The notes: generated by a model from the sequence alone, not told the origin. Shown: positions 52,041 to 62,038, numbered from the stretch's first letter. The stretch: DNA of 64,000 bases from Erythrobacteraceae bacterium (GCA_024642525.1 JAHEAX010000002.1:124001-188000), one strand, 5' to 3'. A program made the numbers and translations.

Positions 52041-52289
52041 TGGTTCTCCGGCATTGAAGATCGTGGTTGCAGTCAGACGCTGCAAGGGCAGGCGCCAGCA
52101 CCGGACAGATTCCGGCACAATTGCTTCCTACCAGTTTCAAACCCTTGCGATACGCCTTGCAGACCGTGCGTTGCAAAGCGGGACAATTGCTGGCAAGAAT
52201 AATAATATTAGCCGCCAGCCTGTTAGGAAGCGGCTTTCGTTACGGCCGCACGGTATATTCAGTGCGTCAGACTGCAGGGGAAGCAAGCT

Positions 52290-52757
52290 TTGGCCAATCT
52301 TGATGAAATCGATCGTAAGTTGCTTGCCGAATTGCAGGATGAAGGGCGCGTCACCAATGTGGAACTTGCGCAACGCGTTGGCCTGACAGCGCCTCCTTGC
52401 CTGCGCCGTGTCCGCGCTCTTGAAGAACAAGGGGTTATCCGCGGCTACCATGCAGATTTGGACGCATCGCAGCTCGGCTTCGCGATTACCGTCTTCGCCA
52501 TGGTCAGCCTCAAGAGCCAGGCCGAAAGCGCCTTGCGCGAATTTGAAGAGCATATGGCCGAACTTCCCGAAGTGCGCGAATGTCATATGCTGAATGGCGA
52601 AATCGACTTCATCCTCAAGATCGTCAGCCATGATTTGCAGAGTTTTCAGGAATTCCTGACCAGTAAGCTCACTCCTGCGCCCAATGTGGCCAGTGTGAAG
52701 ACTTCTCTGACAATCCGCACCGCCAAGCACGAACCTGGCGTTCCCCTGCCGAAATAG
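52290..52757 (+). CDS. Lrp/AsnC family transcription regulator
   Basis: A 155-residue feast/famine regulator. The N-terminal helix-turn-helix includes DEIDRKLLAELQDEGRVTN and LTAPPCLRRVRALEE (to about residue 48), and the C-terminal RAM domain (65-145) binds an amino acid or similar effector. It starts with TTG at 52290, preceded by AGGGGAAG. No target gene is adjacent that could be named. Confidence 0.9.
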   Translation: MANLDEIDRKLLAELQDEGRVTNVELAQRVGLTAPPCLRRVRALEEQGVIRGYHADLDASQLGFAITVFAMVSLKSQAESALREFEEHMAELPEVRECHMLNGEIDFILKIVSHDLQSFQEFLTSKLTPAPNVASVKTSLTIRTAKHEPGVPLPK

Positions 52758-52808
52758 AAGCAAGTGGGCGGGCTGACTGGCCTGCAATACGGCTGTTTTA
52801 TCTGGTGT

Positions 52809-53054
52809 CTATTCCGGCTGGTCCTGAGCAATCGGGGCTTCTGGCTTTTCATCCACGCGCTTCGACTTCAGAATGGCGTGAGCTTCGCGCGCCTGTTCGT
52901 GCGCTTCGGGCGTGTCTTTGAACGGCGGGATGGTGGGAACCTGTTCAAGCTGACCCTCCTTAGGGGCAGATTGCCGAACATTCCGATCCCGCGGGGCTTC
53001 CTGCGCAGGTGCGGCTGCCGCCGCCGCGGCGACGACCATCAGGCTTGCGAACAT
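52809..53054 (-). CDS. Small exported protein of unknown function
   Basis: An 81-residue protein with a short N-terminal hydrophobic segment rich in alanine (MFASLMVVAAAAAAAP; cleavage near AQEAP) and a charged Glu/Lys/Gln/Pro-rich mature part. No domain recognised. The ATG at 53054 follows GAGGGGAA. It is divergent from the haem-containing lipoprotein gene and probably lies in the periplasm. Confidence 0.65.
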   Translation of the reverse strand: MFASLMVVAAAAAAAPAQEAPRDRNVRQSAPKEGQLEQVPTIPPFKDTPEAHEQAREAHAILKSKRVDEKPEAPIAQDQPE

Positions 53055-53150
53055 CGAATTCCCCTCTTTTCTGGAGTTGGGTTGCATCTTCCTGACAGGT
53101 TGAATGCCGTCTGAATTGCCGCCTCTGAGTTCAGGTGATATCAGGCAGCC

Positions 53151-53534
53151 ATGTTCAGAAAACCCGCGATCGCCGCCTGCGCCCTTGCTCTTGCTGCCTG
53201 CCAGTCGGCAGGCGACGACAAGCCCGTTCCTGCAGCGCCTTCGGCATTTGTCGCATCAGGCCCTGCGAAGGCCGGTTATGATCTATCACAGGCGCTGTGT
53301 TCGGGATGCCATGCGATTTCTGCCGGGCAGATTTCGCCCAATCCGCTGTCGCCGACATTCGCGATGATCGCCAACACGCAAGGCCTGACCGAAGTCACGC
53401 TGCGCGATTTTCTGCGCGATTCGCATAACTTCCCCGAAACGATGAATTTCGAAGTGGTGGAAGTGGATGTCGACGTGCTGGCCGCCTACATCATCACGCT
53501 GCGCACTGAGGATTTCAAACCGCCAATCCAGTAA
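53151..53534 (+). CDS. Mono-haem c-type cytochrome lipoprotein
   Basis: A 127-residue protein with a lipoprotein signal ending ALAAC (C17) and one c-type haem motif CSGCH (near 50-54), with a possible distal methionine in the SPTFAMIA or PETMNFEV segments. It is probably a membrane-anchored electron carrier in the periplasm. It lies in an intergenic area between a small secreted protein (divergent) and accC (convergent). Confidence 0.88.
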   Translation: MFRKPAIAACALALAACQSAGDDKPVPAAPSAFVASGPAKAGYDLSQALCSGCHAISAGQISPNPLSPTFAMIANTQGLTEVTLRDFLRDSHNFPETMNFEVVEVDVDVLAAYIITLRTEDFKPPIQ

Positions 53535-53555
53535 CGGTTTCGGGATGGCCGATCG

Positions 53556-54905
53556 TCAGCTTTCCCGTGTCGCCAGCCATTCTTCCAGCCATTTGATGGA
53601 ATAATCGCCACTCAGCACATCATCCTGCTTAAGCAATTCCTGATGCAGCGGGATGGATGTCTTGACGCCTTCGACCACCATTTCTTCCAACGCACGGCGC
53701 AGGCGCATGATGCATTTTTCACGGTTCCGGCCATAGACAATCAGCTTGGCAATCATGGAATCGTAATAGGGCGGAATGCGGTATCCGGCATATAGGCCGC
53801 TATCCACACGCACATGCATGCCGCCCGCTGCGTGATAGGCAGTCACCTGGCCCGGCGAAGGCGCAAAGGTGAACGGGTCTTCTGCGTTGATCCGGCATTC
53901 GATGGCGTGGCCCTTGAATTCCACCTCGTCCTGGGTGACGGACAATGGCTTGCCATCGGCAATGCGGATCTGTTCACGAACAAGGTCGATGCCGGTGATC
54001 ATTTCGGTCACCGGGTGTTCGACCTGAAGGCGGGTGTTCATTTCGATGAAGTAGAACTCGCCATCTTCCCACAGGAATTCGATCGTGCCCGCACCGCGGT
54101 AGCCCATATCGGCCATCGCCTTGGCGCAGGTTTCGCCCATCCGTGTGCGGTCTTCGTCAGAAATGACGGGCGAGGGCGCTTCTTCCAGCACCTTCTGGTG
54201 GCGGCGCTGCAGTGAACAGTCCCGTTCGCCAAGGTGGATGGCATTGCCATTGCCATCACCAAAGACCTGAAATTCGATGTGGCGCGGATTGCCGAGGTAT
54301 TTTTCGAGATAGACGGTCGCATCGCCAAAAGCGGCCTTTGCTTCCGAACCGGCCTGTTTCATCAGGGTTTCAAGTTCGTCAGGGCGGTTGCAGACCTTCA
54401 TTCCGCGGCCACCGCCGCCTGATGCCGCCTTGATGATAACGGGGTAGCCGATTTCGTCCGCAATTTTTGCAGCTTCGGCCACATCTTCGATGGCGCCGTC
54501 TGAACCGGGCACCAGCGGAAGGCCCAGCGCGCCAGCCGTACGCTTGGCCTGAACCTTGTCGCCCATGGTGACGATATGTTCAGGCTTGGGGCCAATCCAC
54601 TTGATATCATGCGCTTCGACGATCTCGGCGAATTTCGCATTTTCGGACAGGAAGCCATAACCGGGGTGAATCGCATCGCAATGTGCGATTTCGGCCGCAG
54701 AAATGATGGCCGCAACATTGAGGTAGCTATCGCTCGCAGCAGGTGGACCGATGCAGACGGCGTGGTCTGCCAGCCTGACATGCATTGCATCGGCATCGGC
54801 AGTGGAATGGACAGCAACAGTCTCGATGCCCATTTCATGCGCCGCGCGGTGGATGCGCAAAGCGATTTCGCCTCGGTTGGCGATAAGTATCCGGCTGATT
54901 CCCAT
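53556..54905 (-). CDS. accC: Acetyl-CoA carboxylase biotin carboxylase subunit
   Basis: ATP-grasp enzyme that carboxylates biotin on AccB. The 449-residue product has [18 protein letters not shown] at the N-terminus, the glycine-rich ATP loop [11 protein letters not shown] near 162-171, and the catalytic [14 protein letters not shown] near 287-300. Length and order are normal for the family. It follows accB after 11 bases and converges with the cytochrome gene. Confidence 0.97.
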   Translation of the reverse strand: MGISRILIANRGEIALRIHRAAHEMGIETVAVHSTADADAMHVRLADHAVCIGPPAASDSYLNVAAIISAAEIAHCDAIHPGYGFLSENAKFAEIVEAHDIKWIGPKPEHIVTMGDKVQAKRTAGALGLPLVPGSDGAIEDVAEAAKIADEIGYPVIIKAASGGGGRGMKVCNRPDELETLMKQAGSEAKAAFGDATVYLEKYLGNPRHIEFQVFGDGNGNAIHLGERDCSLQRRHQKVLEEAPSPVISDEDRTRMGETCAKAMADMGYRGAGTIEFLWEDGEFYFIEMNTRLQVEHPVTEMITGIDLVREQIRIADGKPLSVTQDEVEFKGHAIECRINAEDPFTFAPSPGQVTAYHAAGGMHVRVDSGLYAGYRIPPYYDSMIAKLIVYGRNREKCIMRLRRALEEMVVEGVKTSIPLHQELLKQDDVLSGDYSIKWLEEWLATRES

Positions 54906-54916
54906 GTCTTTTCGCC

Positions 54917-55405
54917 TTACGCGATCAAGACCAGCGGCTGGTCGAATTCGACCGGCTGCGCATTGTCGACAAGAATATCGGAAACAGTGCCGGCCCGGTC
55001 AGACGTGATCGGGTTCATCACCTTCATTGCTTCGATTATCAGCAACGTGTCGCCAGCTTTCACCTTGTCGCCCACTTTTACAAAGTTGGCAGCGCCAGGT
55101 TCTGCGGCAAGATAAACCGTCCCGACCATTGGCGATTTGAGCGCGTTGGAATGGTCTGGTGCGGCGCTTTCTGCAGGGGCGGGGGCTGTCGCGGCAGGCG
55201 CTGCCGGCGCAGGTGCAGCCAGGGCAGGGGCAGCATAGGCAGGGGCAGCAACGCCGCCACGGGCAACGCGGATCTTGCGCTCGCCATCTTCGACTTCGAT
55301 CTCGGTCAGGCCGGTTTCGGCCAGCATTTCCGCGAGGTCGCGCACGAGATTTGTATCAACACTCATACCGGATTTGCTACCGGTCGTGGCTTTGGTTTCG
55401 GCCAT
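54917..55405 (-). CDS. accB: Biotin carboxyl carrier protein of acetyl-CoA carboxylase
   Basis: Carrier of biotin between AccC and the carboxyltransferase. The biotinylated lysine is K128 in EAMKVMNPI, in the C-terminal biotinyl domain (about 85-162). An Ala/Pro-rich linker occupies residues about 54-85. At 162 residues it is typical. It lies between aroQ and accC on the same strand, the widespread aroQ-accB-accC order. Confidence 0.97.
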   Translation of the reverse strand: MAETKATTGSKSGMSVDTNLVRDLAEMLAETGLTEIEVEDGERKIRVARGGVAAPAYAAPALAAPAPAAPAATAPAPAESAAPDHSNALKSPMVGTVYLAAEPGAANFVKVGDKVKAGDTLLIIEAMKVMNPITSDRAGTVSDILVDNAQPVEFDQPLVLIA

Positions 55406-55492
55406 GAAATGCCTCTTGTTATGTCTAAGCGCCCGCCTATGCGTTGCTGGACGCTGGCTGGCAAGAGGGGAGGCCAGTCTTTAATCGCCTGT

Positions 55493-55927
55493 TTACAGCA
55501 ATGCCGCAGCGTCAAGCGCGACAATATAGCTTTGCGCGCCAAGCCCTTCCACGGTTTGTACCGCTGCCATGCCGACATAGGAAAGATGGCGAAATTCCTC
55601 GCGCGTCTTGGGATCGGATAGATGCACTTCGATGACCGGCACCTTTATGGCGCGGATCGCATCAAGCAGCGCAATCGACGTGTGCGTATAGGCCGCCGCA
55701 TTGAGCAGGACTGCCTTAGCCCCTTCGGCCTGCGCTTCGTGCAGCCAGTCGATCAGGTGGCCTTCGTGATTAGTCTGGCGAACATCCACTTCCACGCCCA
55801 GTTCGCGTGCGCGGTCTTCCAGCATTCCTGCAATATCGTCGAGAGTTGCCGAACCGTAGATTTCCGGTTCGCGCAAACCCAGCAGGTTAAGATTGGGGCC
55901 GTTTAGAACGTAGATCGTGTCTGTCAT
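55493..55927 (-). CDS. aroQ: 3-dehydroquinate dehydratase, type II
   Basis: Dodecameric dehydratase of the shikimate pathway. The 144-residue product has the N-terminal YVLNGPNLNLLGLREPEIYG with the catalytic tyrosine, the active-site loop near 20-30, and EVHLSDPKTREEFRH near 99-113. The ATG at 55927 is the family start; the frame is open much further upstream over unrelated sequence. It precedes accB with an 87-base gap. Confidence 0.96.
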   Translation of the reverse strand: MTDTIYVLNGPNLNLLGLREPEIYGSATLDDIAGMLEDRARELGVEVDVRQTNHEGHLIDWLHEAQAEGAKAVLLNAAAYTHTSIALLDAIRAIKVPVIEVHLSDPKTREEFRHLSYVGMAAVQTVEGLGAQSYIVALDAAALL

Positions 55928-56004
55928 GGCGCCATGATTAGCGGGGAGTTGAGAGCCCGTATAGAAGTGATCTTGCTTTGAACGGGGCGGGAGGGTCGCA
56001 GTGT

Positions 56005-56418
56005 CTACTTTTCCACGCCCTTGATTTTGCCCCATTGGCGCGCGGCGGTGTAGCCAAGGTAGCCTGTGCCAAACAACGCATAGAGTTCTTCGGGAAGGCC
56101 GCGCAGATATGCAGTCATTCCGGTGCCGATATTTCGTGCAGCGCCCGGGTCGAATGCGGCAAGAATGCCCATGGGCAATGCCCACAGGATCATGACATAC
56201 ATCACATACAGGAAACTGGGGCGCGCCCTGCTGGTCCACGGGTCTTGCGAATGTGCTTCTGCGACTATTGCTGACAGGCGCGCTTCTATTGTCGCCAGTT
56301 CGTGTGAGCCTTCCAGCTTCAACAATTCCAGCTTGGCGTGGGCGCGGGCTTCCTTGTCCGGGATAATCTTGTCGAGGATTGATGTGATCGGTCCGACTAG
56401 CGATTCGACGAAAGGCAT
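56005..56418 (-). CDS. GTA-type holin (PF11351-like), solitary
   Basis: A 137-residue protein with a short amphipathic N-terminal part, a helical charged stretch (about 20-62) and two or three membrane helices (about 66-88 and 92-120). It matches the 'holin of 3TMs' family that provides pores for release of gene transfer agents in alphaproteobacteria, based on the MPFVESLVGPITSILDKIIPDKE-type N-terminus and layout. The ATG at 56418 follows TAGGAG. No GTA structural genes are in the window, so it may be remote from its cluster or used otherwise. Confidence 0.72.
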   Translation of the reverse strand: MPFVESLVGPITSILDKIIPDKEARAHAKLELLKLEGSHELATIEARLSAIVAEAHSQDPWTSRARPSFLYVMYVMILWALPMGILAAFDPGAARNIGTGMTAYLRGLPEELYALFGTGYLGYTAARQWGKIKGVEK

Positions 56419-56489
56419 TGGCGCGCTCCTATAATTTGGATGTGCGAGCAAATAACCGTATTGGTTCGTGTAGGAAAGTCGATCCTTGC

Positions 56490-57380
56490 TTATTCGCCAG
56501 CGCCGCTGGCAAGCAGTGCCAGTGCCAGAACCAGATGCGGCCGGTCAATCATCGCGCCGTCAAGGCCTACGGTCCCCGCGCCAGGATTGGCGGAAAACAG
56601 GTCCACTATCGCCTGTGCCTGTGCCAATTCCTCTGCTGTAGGGGTGAAGGCCTCATTGATGATATCAAGTTGCGCAGGATGAATCGCAAGCATCCCGCGA
56701 TAGCCCGACTTGCGAACCCTTATGGCACGTTTTTTCAAGCCCTCCAGATCGCGAAAATCAGCCTGGATTGTCTCGATCGGTATGACTTCGGCTGCCACAG
56801 CGCCAAGCAGGCACAAGCTTCGCGCCAGTTCGAACACGGGTGCATATTGGCCATCAGGACCGAACTGCTCGCTCGCACCCAGAGCAGAGGAAAGGTCTTC
56901 TGCGCCCCAACTCATGGCGACAAGCCTGGGCGATCCTGCGTAATCACCCGTTTTGAACATGGCGGCGGCTGTCTCCGTCACCAGTGCTGCGACCTTTATG
57001 CTGCCCGCCTCAATGCCGGCAGTAATTTCGAGCCGCGTAATCGCTTCATCCAGTGCTTCCACGTCGGCGCGGCCACACGCCTTCGGCAGCATGATGCCGC
57101 CCGGGCCTGCGCCAATCACGGCATCGAGATCGCGTTTGGCTTCATCGGAATGGATGGGGTTGATGCGCACCCAAAGCCGGTGCCTGTCGGGCCGGGACCG
57201 GAGGAATTGGGCAACCAACAGGCGCGCGGCAGGCTTGGTTTCGGGCGCGACCGAATCTTCAAGATCAAGCAGCACGATATCGGCGGCGCCATCGGCAGCC
57301 TTCGTCATCTTTTTCTCGCTGTCGCCGGGGGCAAACAGCCATGACCTTGCCTTGAATGCAGTGCGCGCTTTGTCAGTCAC
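56490..57380 (-). CDS. CoA ester lyase (CitE/HpcH-HpaI aldolase family)
   Basis: A 296-residue TIM-barrel lyase resembling CitE and malyl-CoA or citramalyl-CoA lyases. The segments RSWLFAPGDSEKK, DIVLLDLEDSVAPETKPAAR, VTETAAAMF and the WGAEDLSSALG metal and substrate region (near 173-183) are present. It cleaves a CoA thioester; the physiological substrate is not fixed. The GTG at 57380 follows AGGAGA. It lies 71 bases after the holin gene on the same strand, with no clear functional link. Confidence 0.88.
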   Translation of the reverse strand: MTDKARTAFKARSWLFAPGDSEKKMTKAADGAADIVLLDLEDSVAPETKPAARLLVAQFLRSRPDRHRLWVRINPIHSDEAKRDLDAVIGAGPGGIMLPKACGRADVEALDEAITRLEITAGIEAGSIKVAALVTETAAAMFKTGDYAGSPRLVAMSWGAEDLSSALGASEQFGPDGQYAPVFELARSLCLLGAVAAEVIPIETIQADFRDLEGLKKRAIRVRKSGYRGMLAIHPAQLDIINEAFTPTAEELAQAQAIVDLFSANPGAGTVGLDGAMIDRPHLVLALALLASGAGE

Positions 57381-57557
57381 TCGTGCGTCTCCTTGACGCT
57401 TGGCCTAGAATGGGAGGGGCGCAGGTGCAATGGTTGAGCAGCGGCCGGAATGGTATTTGCGCGCGGCCAAGCTGCTGGCGCACGAAGGCTTTTCCCCGTT
57501 GCCGCTCAGCAGCGGCAGCGTATCGCGGCAAATTTCTGGATTTGAATGATTTTCCAC

Positions 57558-57634
57558 TGGTCGGGACGAGAGGATTCGAACCTCCGACCCCCACACCCCC
57601 AGTGTGATGCGCTACCAGGCTGCGCTACGTCCCG
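57558..57634 (-). tRNA. tRNA-Pro (anticodon GGG)
   Basis: A 77-base cloverleaf on the minus strand: acceptor CGGGACG/CGTCCCG, T-arm with TTCGAAT, anticodon loop CTGGGGG with GGG in the anticodon, and encoded CCA. It decodes CCC and CCU proline codons. Confidence 0.96.
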
Positions 57635-57871
57635 AACCGGTGGAGGGCGCGCCTATAGGGCGGCCTTCAAAGTGTGGCAAGCCTAATACCGGTGAATTGG
57701 GCCTGGTCATCGCTTCTTCTTGCAAAATCGGTTGCCCGTCCTTCGTTGCCCTTGTCAAACGAAGGTGCTAGGCGCGCGCTTCTATCGCCGGGAGGTGCAA
57801 ATGTGCGCAGGTGACTTGCGTTTCGGACTGCTCTCCCCACCTTGATTTTTTGCAGTTCACAGGTTCTCCCG

Positions 57872-58192
57872 ATGATCGATTTTCTTGCCGCCGCCGCCAG
57901 TGCGGAAGCTCCGCCAGCCTGGCTCCAGTTTGCCCCCCTGGTGGGCATGGGCCTTATATTCTGGTTCCTCATCATCCGCCCTCAGATGCGCCGGCAGAAG
58001 GAACATCAGGCCAAGATTGGCGGCCTCAAGAAGGGTGATCAAGTTATCACCGCAGGTGGCCTTATTGGTAAGGTCGTTCGGGTTGATGATGTCTATGCCG
58101 ATCTCGAACTGGCGCAGGGCGTTCGCGTGAAAGCTGTTAAAAGCACTATTGGCGACATCGTCCCGCCCGCTGGCTCAGCGGCAAACGACTAA
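57872..58192 (+). CDS. yajC: Preprotein translocase accessory subunit YajC
   Basis: A 106-residue inner-membrane protein of the SecDF-YajC complex, with one helix at about residues 18-40 (PPAWLQFAPLVGMGLIFWFLIIRPQ), then a cytoplasmic domain with QRRKEHQ-type basic start and the conserved GDQVITAGGLIGKVVRV (near 59-75). The ATG at 57872 is the usual start. It is followed after 14 bases by secD. Confidence 0.95.
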   Translation: MIDFLAAAASAEAPPAWLQFAPLVGMGLIFWFLIIRPQMRRQKEHQAKIGGLKKGDQVITAGGLIGKVVRVDDVYADLELAQGVRVKAVKSTIGDIVPPAGSAAND

Positions 58193-58206
58193 GCGAAAGC
58201 ACAAAA

Positions 58207-59805
58207 ATGCTCGAATTTCCGCGCTGGAAAAAGATCTGGCTCTGGGCGATCACCTTGCTGGCGATCCTCGCCGCATTGCCGTCGCTTCTTTCCATGACAA
58301 GTGTTCGCTGGCCTGACGCACTGCCGGACCCGATGATAAACCTCGGGCTCGACCTTGCTGGCGGTAGCCACATCCTGCTCGAAGCCAATCCTTCGCAGGT
58401 TGCGGACCAGCGGCTTGAAAACATGGAAGAATCGGTCCGCTCAGTCATGCGGCAGGCTAGCCCTCGCATCCGCATTGGCGATGTTTCCACCAGCGGCAAT
58501 CAGCTCAGCTTCATGGTGGATAGCGCTGCTGACGTTGACCGTGCGCGCGAATTGTTGCTGCCGCTCGTGAATGGCACCGGCCTCACGCGTGAGTGGGATT
58601 TGCGGGTTGTCGATGAAACGCGCTTTTCGCTTTCTCCTACTGCCAGCGGCATCGAAAATGCTGTTACCCAGGCAATGGACAGCGCGACCGAAGTCGTCCG
58701 CAAGCGTATCGACTCGCTCGGAACGCGTGAACCGACAATCATTCGCCAGGGCGATACGCGAATCGTGGTGCAGGTCCCCGGTCTGCAAGATCCGGAGCAG
58801 CTGAAAAGCCTGCTGGGCCAGACCGCCAAGCTGGAATTCAAGCTGGTTGACCAGAATGCACTGCCTGCTGATGTGGAACAAGGCATTGCCCCTCCAGGCA
58901 GCCAGATTTTCCCCTATGCTGCGGGCACGCCATTCGAAGGGTCTTCGGTTGCGGTGCGCCGGCTGGGCGGCATCAAGGGCGATCAGCTGACCAATGCGCA
59001 GCAGAGCTTTGATCCGCAGACCAACGAACCCAACGTTACCATCCAGTTTGACCAGCAGGGCGGCGCAAAATTCGCCAAGCTGACATCTGAAAACGTCAAC
59101 AAGCCATTTGCGATCATCCTTGATGGCAAGGTGCTGTCTGCACCCAACATCAACGAACCGATCCGCGGAGGCAGCGCGTCCATTTCGGGCAGCTTCACGG
59201 TGGATACGGCAAACCAACTGGCCATTTCGCTGCGTTCCGGCGCATTGCCGGTCGATCTGACAGTAGTGGAAGAACGCACCGTCGGGCCTGACCTTGGTGC
59301 CGACTCGATCCGTAAGGGCCTGCTCGCCATGGGCATCGGTTCGCTGCTGGTTATCGCGCTGATGATTTTCACCTATGGCCGGTTTGGCATTTACGCCACG
59401 GCGGCGCTGGTGCTGAACGTGATGATGTTGCTCGGCATCATGGCGGTTCTCAACACCACGCTGACATTGCCCGGTATTGCTGGCTTCGTGCTGACGATTG
59501 GCGCGGCAGTGGATGCCAACGTTCTGATCAACGAACGCATACGCGAAGAACGCAAGCGAGGGCGGCGCGTGGTTGCAGCGGTGGAAAATGGCTACAAGGA
59601 AGCCAGCCGCGCGATTTATGATGCCAACGTCACCAACTTCATCGCCGGTGTGCTGCTGTTCATTTTCGGCTCTGGCCCGATCCGCGGTTTTGCCGTCGTG
59701 CTTATCATTGGCCTGTTCACCAGCGTATTCACCGCCGTGACCCTGACCCGGATGTGGGTCGCAAGCTGGCTGCGTAAAGCGCGGCCACAAGAACTGCACG
59801 TCTGA
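58207..59805 (+). CDS. secD: Protein translocase subunit SecD
   Basis: Proton-motive-force-linked translocation enhancer of the Sec pathway. The 532-residue product has an N-terminal helix (about 12-32), a large periplasmic domain with the P1 fold, and five C-terminal helices (about 370-520) including TLPGIAGFVLTIGAAVDANVLINERIREE. Length is normal. The gene lies between yajC and secF with 14- and 13-base gaps, so the three form one operon. Confidence 0.97.
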   Translation: MLEFPRWKKIWLWAITLLAILAALPSLLSMTSVRWPDALPDPMINLGLDLAGGSHILLEANPSQVADQRLENMEESVRSVMRQASPRIRIGDVSTSGNQLSFMVDSAADVDRARELLLPLVNGTGLTREWDLRVVDETRFSLSPTASGIENAVTQAMDSATEVVRKRIDSLGTREPTIIRQGDTRIVVQVPGLQDPEQLKSLLGQTAKLEFKLVDQNALPADVEQGIAPPGSQIFPYAAGTPFEGSSVAVRRLGGIKGDQLTNAQQSFDPQTNEPNVTIQFDQQGGAKFAKLTSENVNKPFAIILDGKVLSAPNINEPIRGGSASISGSFTVDTANQLAISLRSGALPVDLTVVEERTVGPDLGADSIRKGLLAMGIGSLLVIALMIFTYGRFGIYATAALVLNVMMLLGIMAVLNTTLTLPGIAGFVLTIGAAVDANVLINERIREERKRGRRVVAAVENGYKEASRAIYDANVTNFIAGVLLFIFGSGPIRGFAVVLIIGLFTSVFTAVTLTRMWVASWLRKARPQELHV

Positions 59806-59818
59806 GGGGACCTGAAAA

Positions 59819-60799
59819 ATGCGACTTCTGAAACTCGTCCCCGACGATACGAATATCAAGTTCCTGAAATGGCGTGTGCCGTTCTACGTCGTCAGCCTGT
59901 TGCTGATGGCAGCCAGTTGGGCGCTCGTTTTTACGCAGGGGCTTAATTACGGCGTAGACTTCGCCGGTGGCCAGGAAATCCGCGCGACCTTTACCAAGCA
60001 GGCCGAAGCACCGATCCCGCAACTGCGCGATACGGTCGCGGGTCTGGACAATGTGGGTGACCCTGTCATCCAGCGTTTCGGCGCTGCGAATGAAGTGTCG
60101 ATCCGCGTCAAGCTTCCCCCTGAAGCTGAAGGCGACCCCGCCTATGCTGACGCGATGACGCGCACGATCACAACGGCCTTGCAGGCAGAATATGCCGACA
60201 TTCGTATCGACGGCGTCGATTCTGTTTCAGGCAAGGTCTCTGGCGAATTCCGCGAGATGGCCATTTATGCCTTGCTGGCCGCCATGCTGGCGATTGCGCT
60301 CTATATCTGGGTGCGTTTTGAATGGCAGTTTGGCGTCGGGGCCTTGTTTGCGCTGGTGCACGACGTTTCGCTGACACTTGGTATGTTTGCCTTGTTCCAG
60401 ATGGAATTCAGCCTGCAAATTATCGCGGCCATCCTCGCGATCATCGGTTATTCGCTCAACGATACGATTGTGGTCTATGACCGTATTCGCGAAAACCTGA
60501 AGAAATATCGCAAGATGCAGCTGCCGGAATTGCTCGATCTTTCGGTCAATGAAACGCTTGCGCGTACGGTGATGACTTCATTGACGCTGCTGGTCGCTCT
60601 GGTGCCGTTGCTGTTGTTTGGCCCTGCCAGCCTGTTTGGTCTGACTGCCGCAATTACCCTTGGTATTTTCGTCGGGACTTACAGCTCGATCTACATGGCA
60701 GCGCCAATCCTGATCTGGCTGGGCGTGGATTCGCACAGCTTCGTTCCGGAAGAAAGCGTGGCAGAGCGCCAGGAAAAGGTCGCTCGCGGCGAGATGTAA
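59819..60799 (+). CDS. secF: Protein translocase subunit SecF
   Basis: Partner of SecD, with the same fold and a shorter periplasmic domain. The 326-residue product has an N-terminal helix (about 22-42), the periplasmic loop with GLNYGVDFAGGQEIR, and five C-terminal helices that include IGYSLNDTIVVYDRIRENL (near 213-231) typical of SecF. Its end is 34 bases from the convergent glycosyltransferase and no clear terminator is seen. Confidence 0.97.
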   Translation: MRLLKLVPDDTNIKFLKWRVPFYVVSLLLMAASWALVFTQGLNYGVDFAGGQEIRATFTKQAEAPIPQLRDTVAGLDNVGDPVIQRFGAANEVSIRVKLPPEAEGDPAYADAMTRTITTALQAEYADIRIDGVDSVSGKVSGEFREMAIYALLAAMLAIALYIWVRFEWQFGVGALFALVHDVSLTLGMFALFQMEFSLQIIAAILAIIGYSLNDTIVVYDRIRENLKKYRKMQLPELLDLSVNETLARTVMTSLTLLVALVPLLLFGPASLFGLTAAITLGIFVGTYSSIYMAAPILIWLGVDSHSFVPEESVAERQEKVARGEM

Positions 60800-60832
60800 T
60801 CTGCTCGCCGGGCATCACGCTGCACCGGGGCA

Positions 60833-62038
60833 TTATCCCCGAACCAGACTTTCATAATAATCGGCCAGCTGGGCTGCATTAGCAGCCCAGCTGAACCGTT
60901 CCGCCATCGCGGTTACGGCTTCGGTTGGAATCGGGTTGGCCAGTATCTGCCGGATGCCGCCGGTCACACCGTCCACGCTGCGATCGACGATAAGGCCTGC
61001 ATCAGGACCAGTGACAAGTTCGCGCGCGCCGCCTGCATCGCAGATGACCAGCGGCGTACCGCAGGCGAGGGCTTCGACCCACGCATTGGCAAGCCCTTCA
61101 TTCGAAGAAGGCAGGACCATTGCATCTGCTGCCGAAAGGATGATCGGCAGCACATCATGATCGACTGAGCCAAGGAAGTGGACGCGTCCTGCCACGCCCA
61201 AATTGCGGGCAAGGTTTTCCAGCCTATTTCGGTCTTCCCCCTTACCCACCACCAGCAGACGCGCTTCGGGCAGATTTGGCAGGCTAGAGATGACCAAATC
61301 CTGGCCCTTGCGCGGGGTCAGCGCGCCAACGGTTACGAGTAATGGCTCCAACCCGCCCAGCGGCAGACCAAGTTCATCCGCCAGCCGTTTGCGAATTGTC
61401 GGATGGTCGAGAGGGCGGAACCGGTCCCGGTCGAGGCCGGTATAGTTCACGGTGATTTTTTCGCACTCCATGCCAAGCGCCGCCATGTCTCCGGCAAGGG
61501 CTCTCGATACCGCGACGAGGCCGCGGGCAGCGCGCGCCGCTTCGAGCATTTGCCTGGCCGCGAAACCGACGCCTCCCCAATAGGAAATGTCCGAGCCGCG
61601 CGCCTTGATTGAAAGTGGAAGCCCGAGTTCAGCCGCGACAATCGCTGCCGCGGGGCCATCAGGGTAGAAGAACTGCGCATCGACCAGATCGAATGGCTGC
61701 TGCTGGTGCAGTTTTTTTGCCAGTTTCAGAATGGCGCGCGCGATAAGCTGCGGATTATGGCGCGCGCCAAAGCGCGGTATCAGCGGGAAAGTGGGGCGAT
61801 GGACTTCGACGCCCTTTTCCATTTCCGCACCGCTATTTGCCTTGTTCCCTTCGGAAGCCACTTCGGCAAGTTTGCGATATTTGCCAAAAGCGATAGGCGG
61901 AATGCCCAGCGGATTGATCAGCGTTACGTGCCAATCCCCCCGCGCGGCCAGCGCTTCCATAGATCGGGCAACAAATGTGCCGAACCGTGGGGCGCTGGAA
62001 TTGGGGTAGAGTGTAGAGATCGCGAGAAGGCGCCTCAT
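60833..62038 (-). CDS. GT4-family glycosyltransferase coupled to an XRE regulator
   Basis: A 401-residue GT-B glycosyltransferase. The C-terminal donor-sugar domain has VTVGALTPRKGQDLV near 238 and SNEGLANAWVEALACGTPLV (near 315-334), holding the E..EA.A signature. The acceptor is unknown. The ATG at 62038 overlaps the upstream regulator's stop by four bases (ATGA), so the two are coupled; no polysaccharide cluster is close. A longer start 12 codons upstream lies inside the regulator and is not used. Confidence 0.88.
   Translation of the reverse strand: MRRLLAISTLYPNSSAPRFGTFVARSMEALAARGDWHVTLINPLGIPPIAFGKYRKLAEVASEGNKANSGAEMEKGVEVHRPTFPLIPRFGARHNPQLIARAILKLAKKLHQQQPFDLVDAQFFYPDGPAAAIVAAELGLPLSIKARGSDISYWGGVGFAARQMLEAARAARGLVAVSRALAGDMAALGMECEKITVNYTGLDRDRFRPLDHPTIRKRLADELGLPLGGLEPLLVTVGALTPRKGQDLVISSLPNLPEARLLVVGKGEDRNRLENLARNLGVAGRVHFLGSVDHDVLPIILSAADAMVLPSSNEGLANAWVEALACGTPLVICDAGGARELVTGPDAGLIVDRSVDGVTGGIRQILANPIPTEAVTAMAERFSWAANAAQLADYYESLVRG

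Noticed and set aside
57356-57607. Open frame of 83 residues ending [11 protein letters not shown]
   Set aside because: Antisense reading across tRNA-Pro(GGG) and the start of the lyase gene; no ribosome site or family match.
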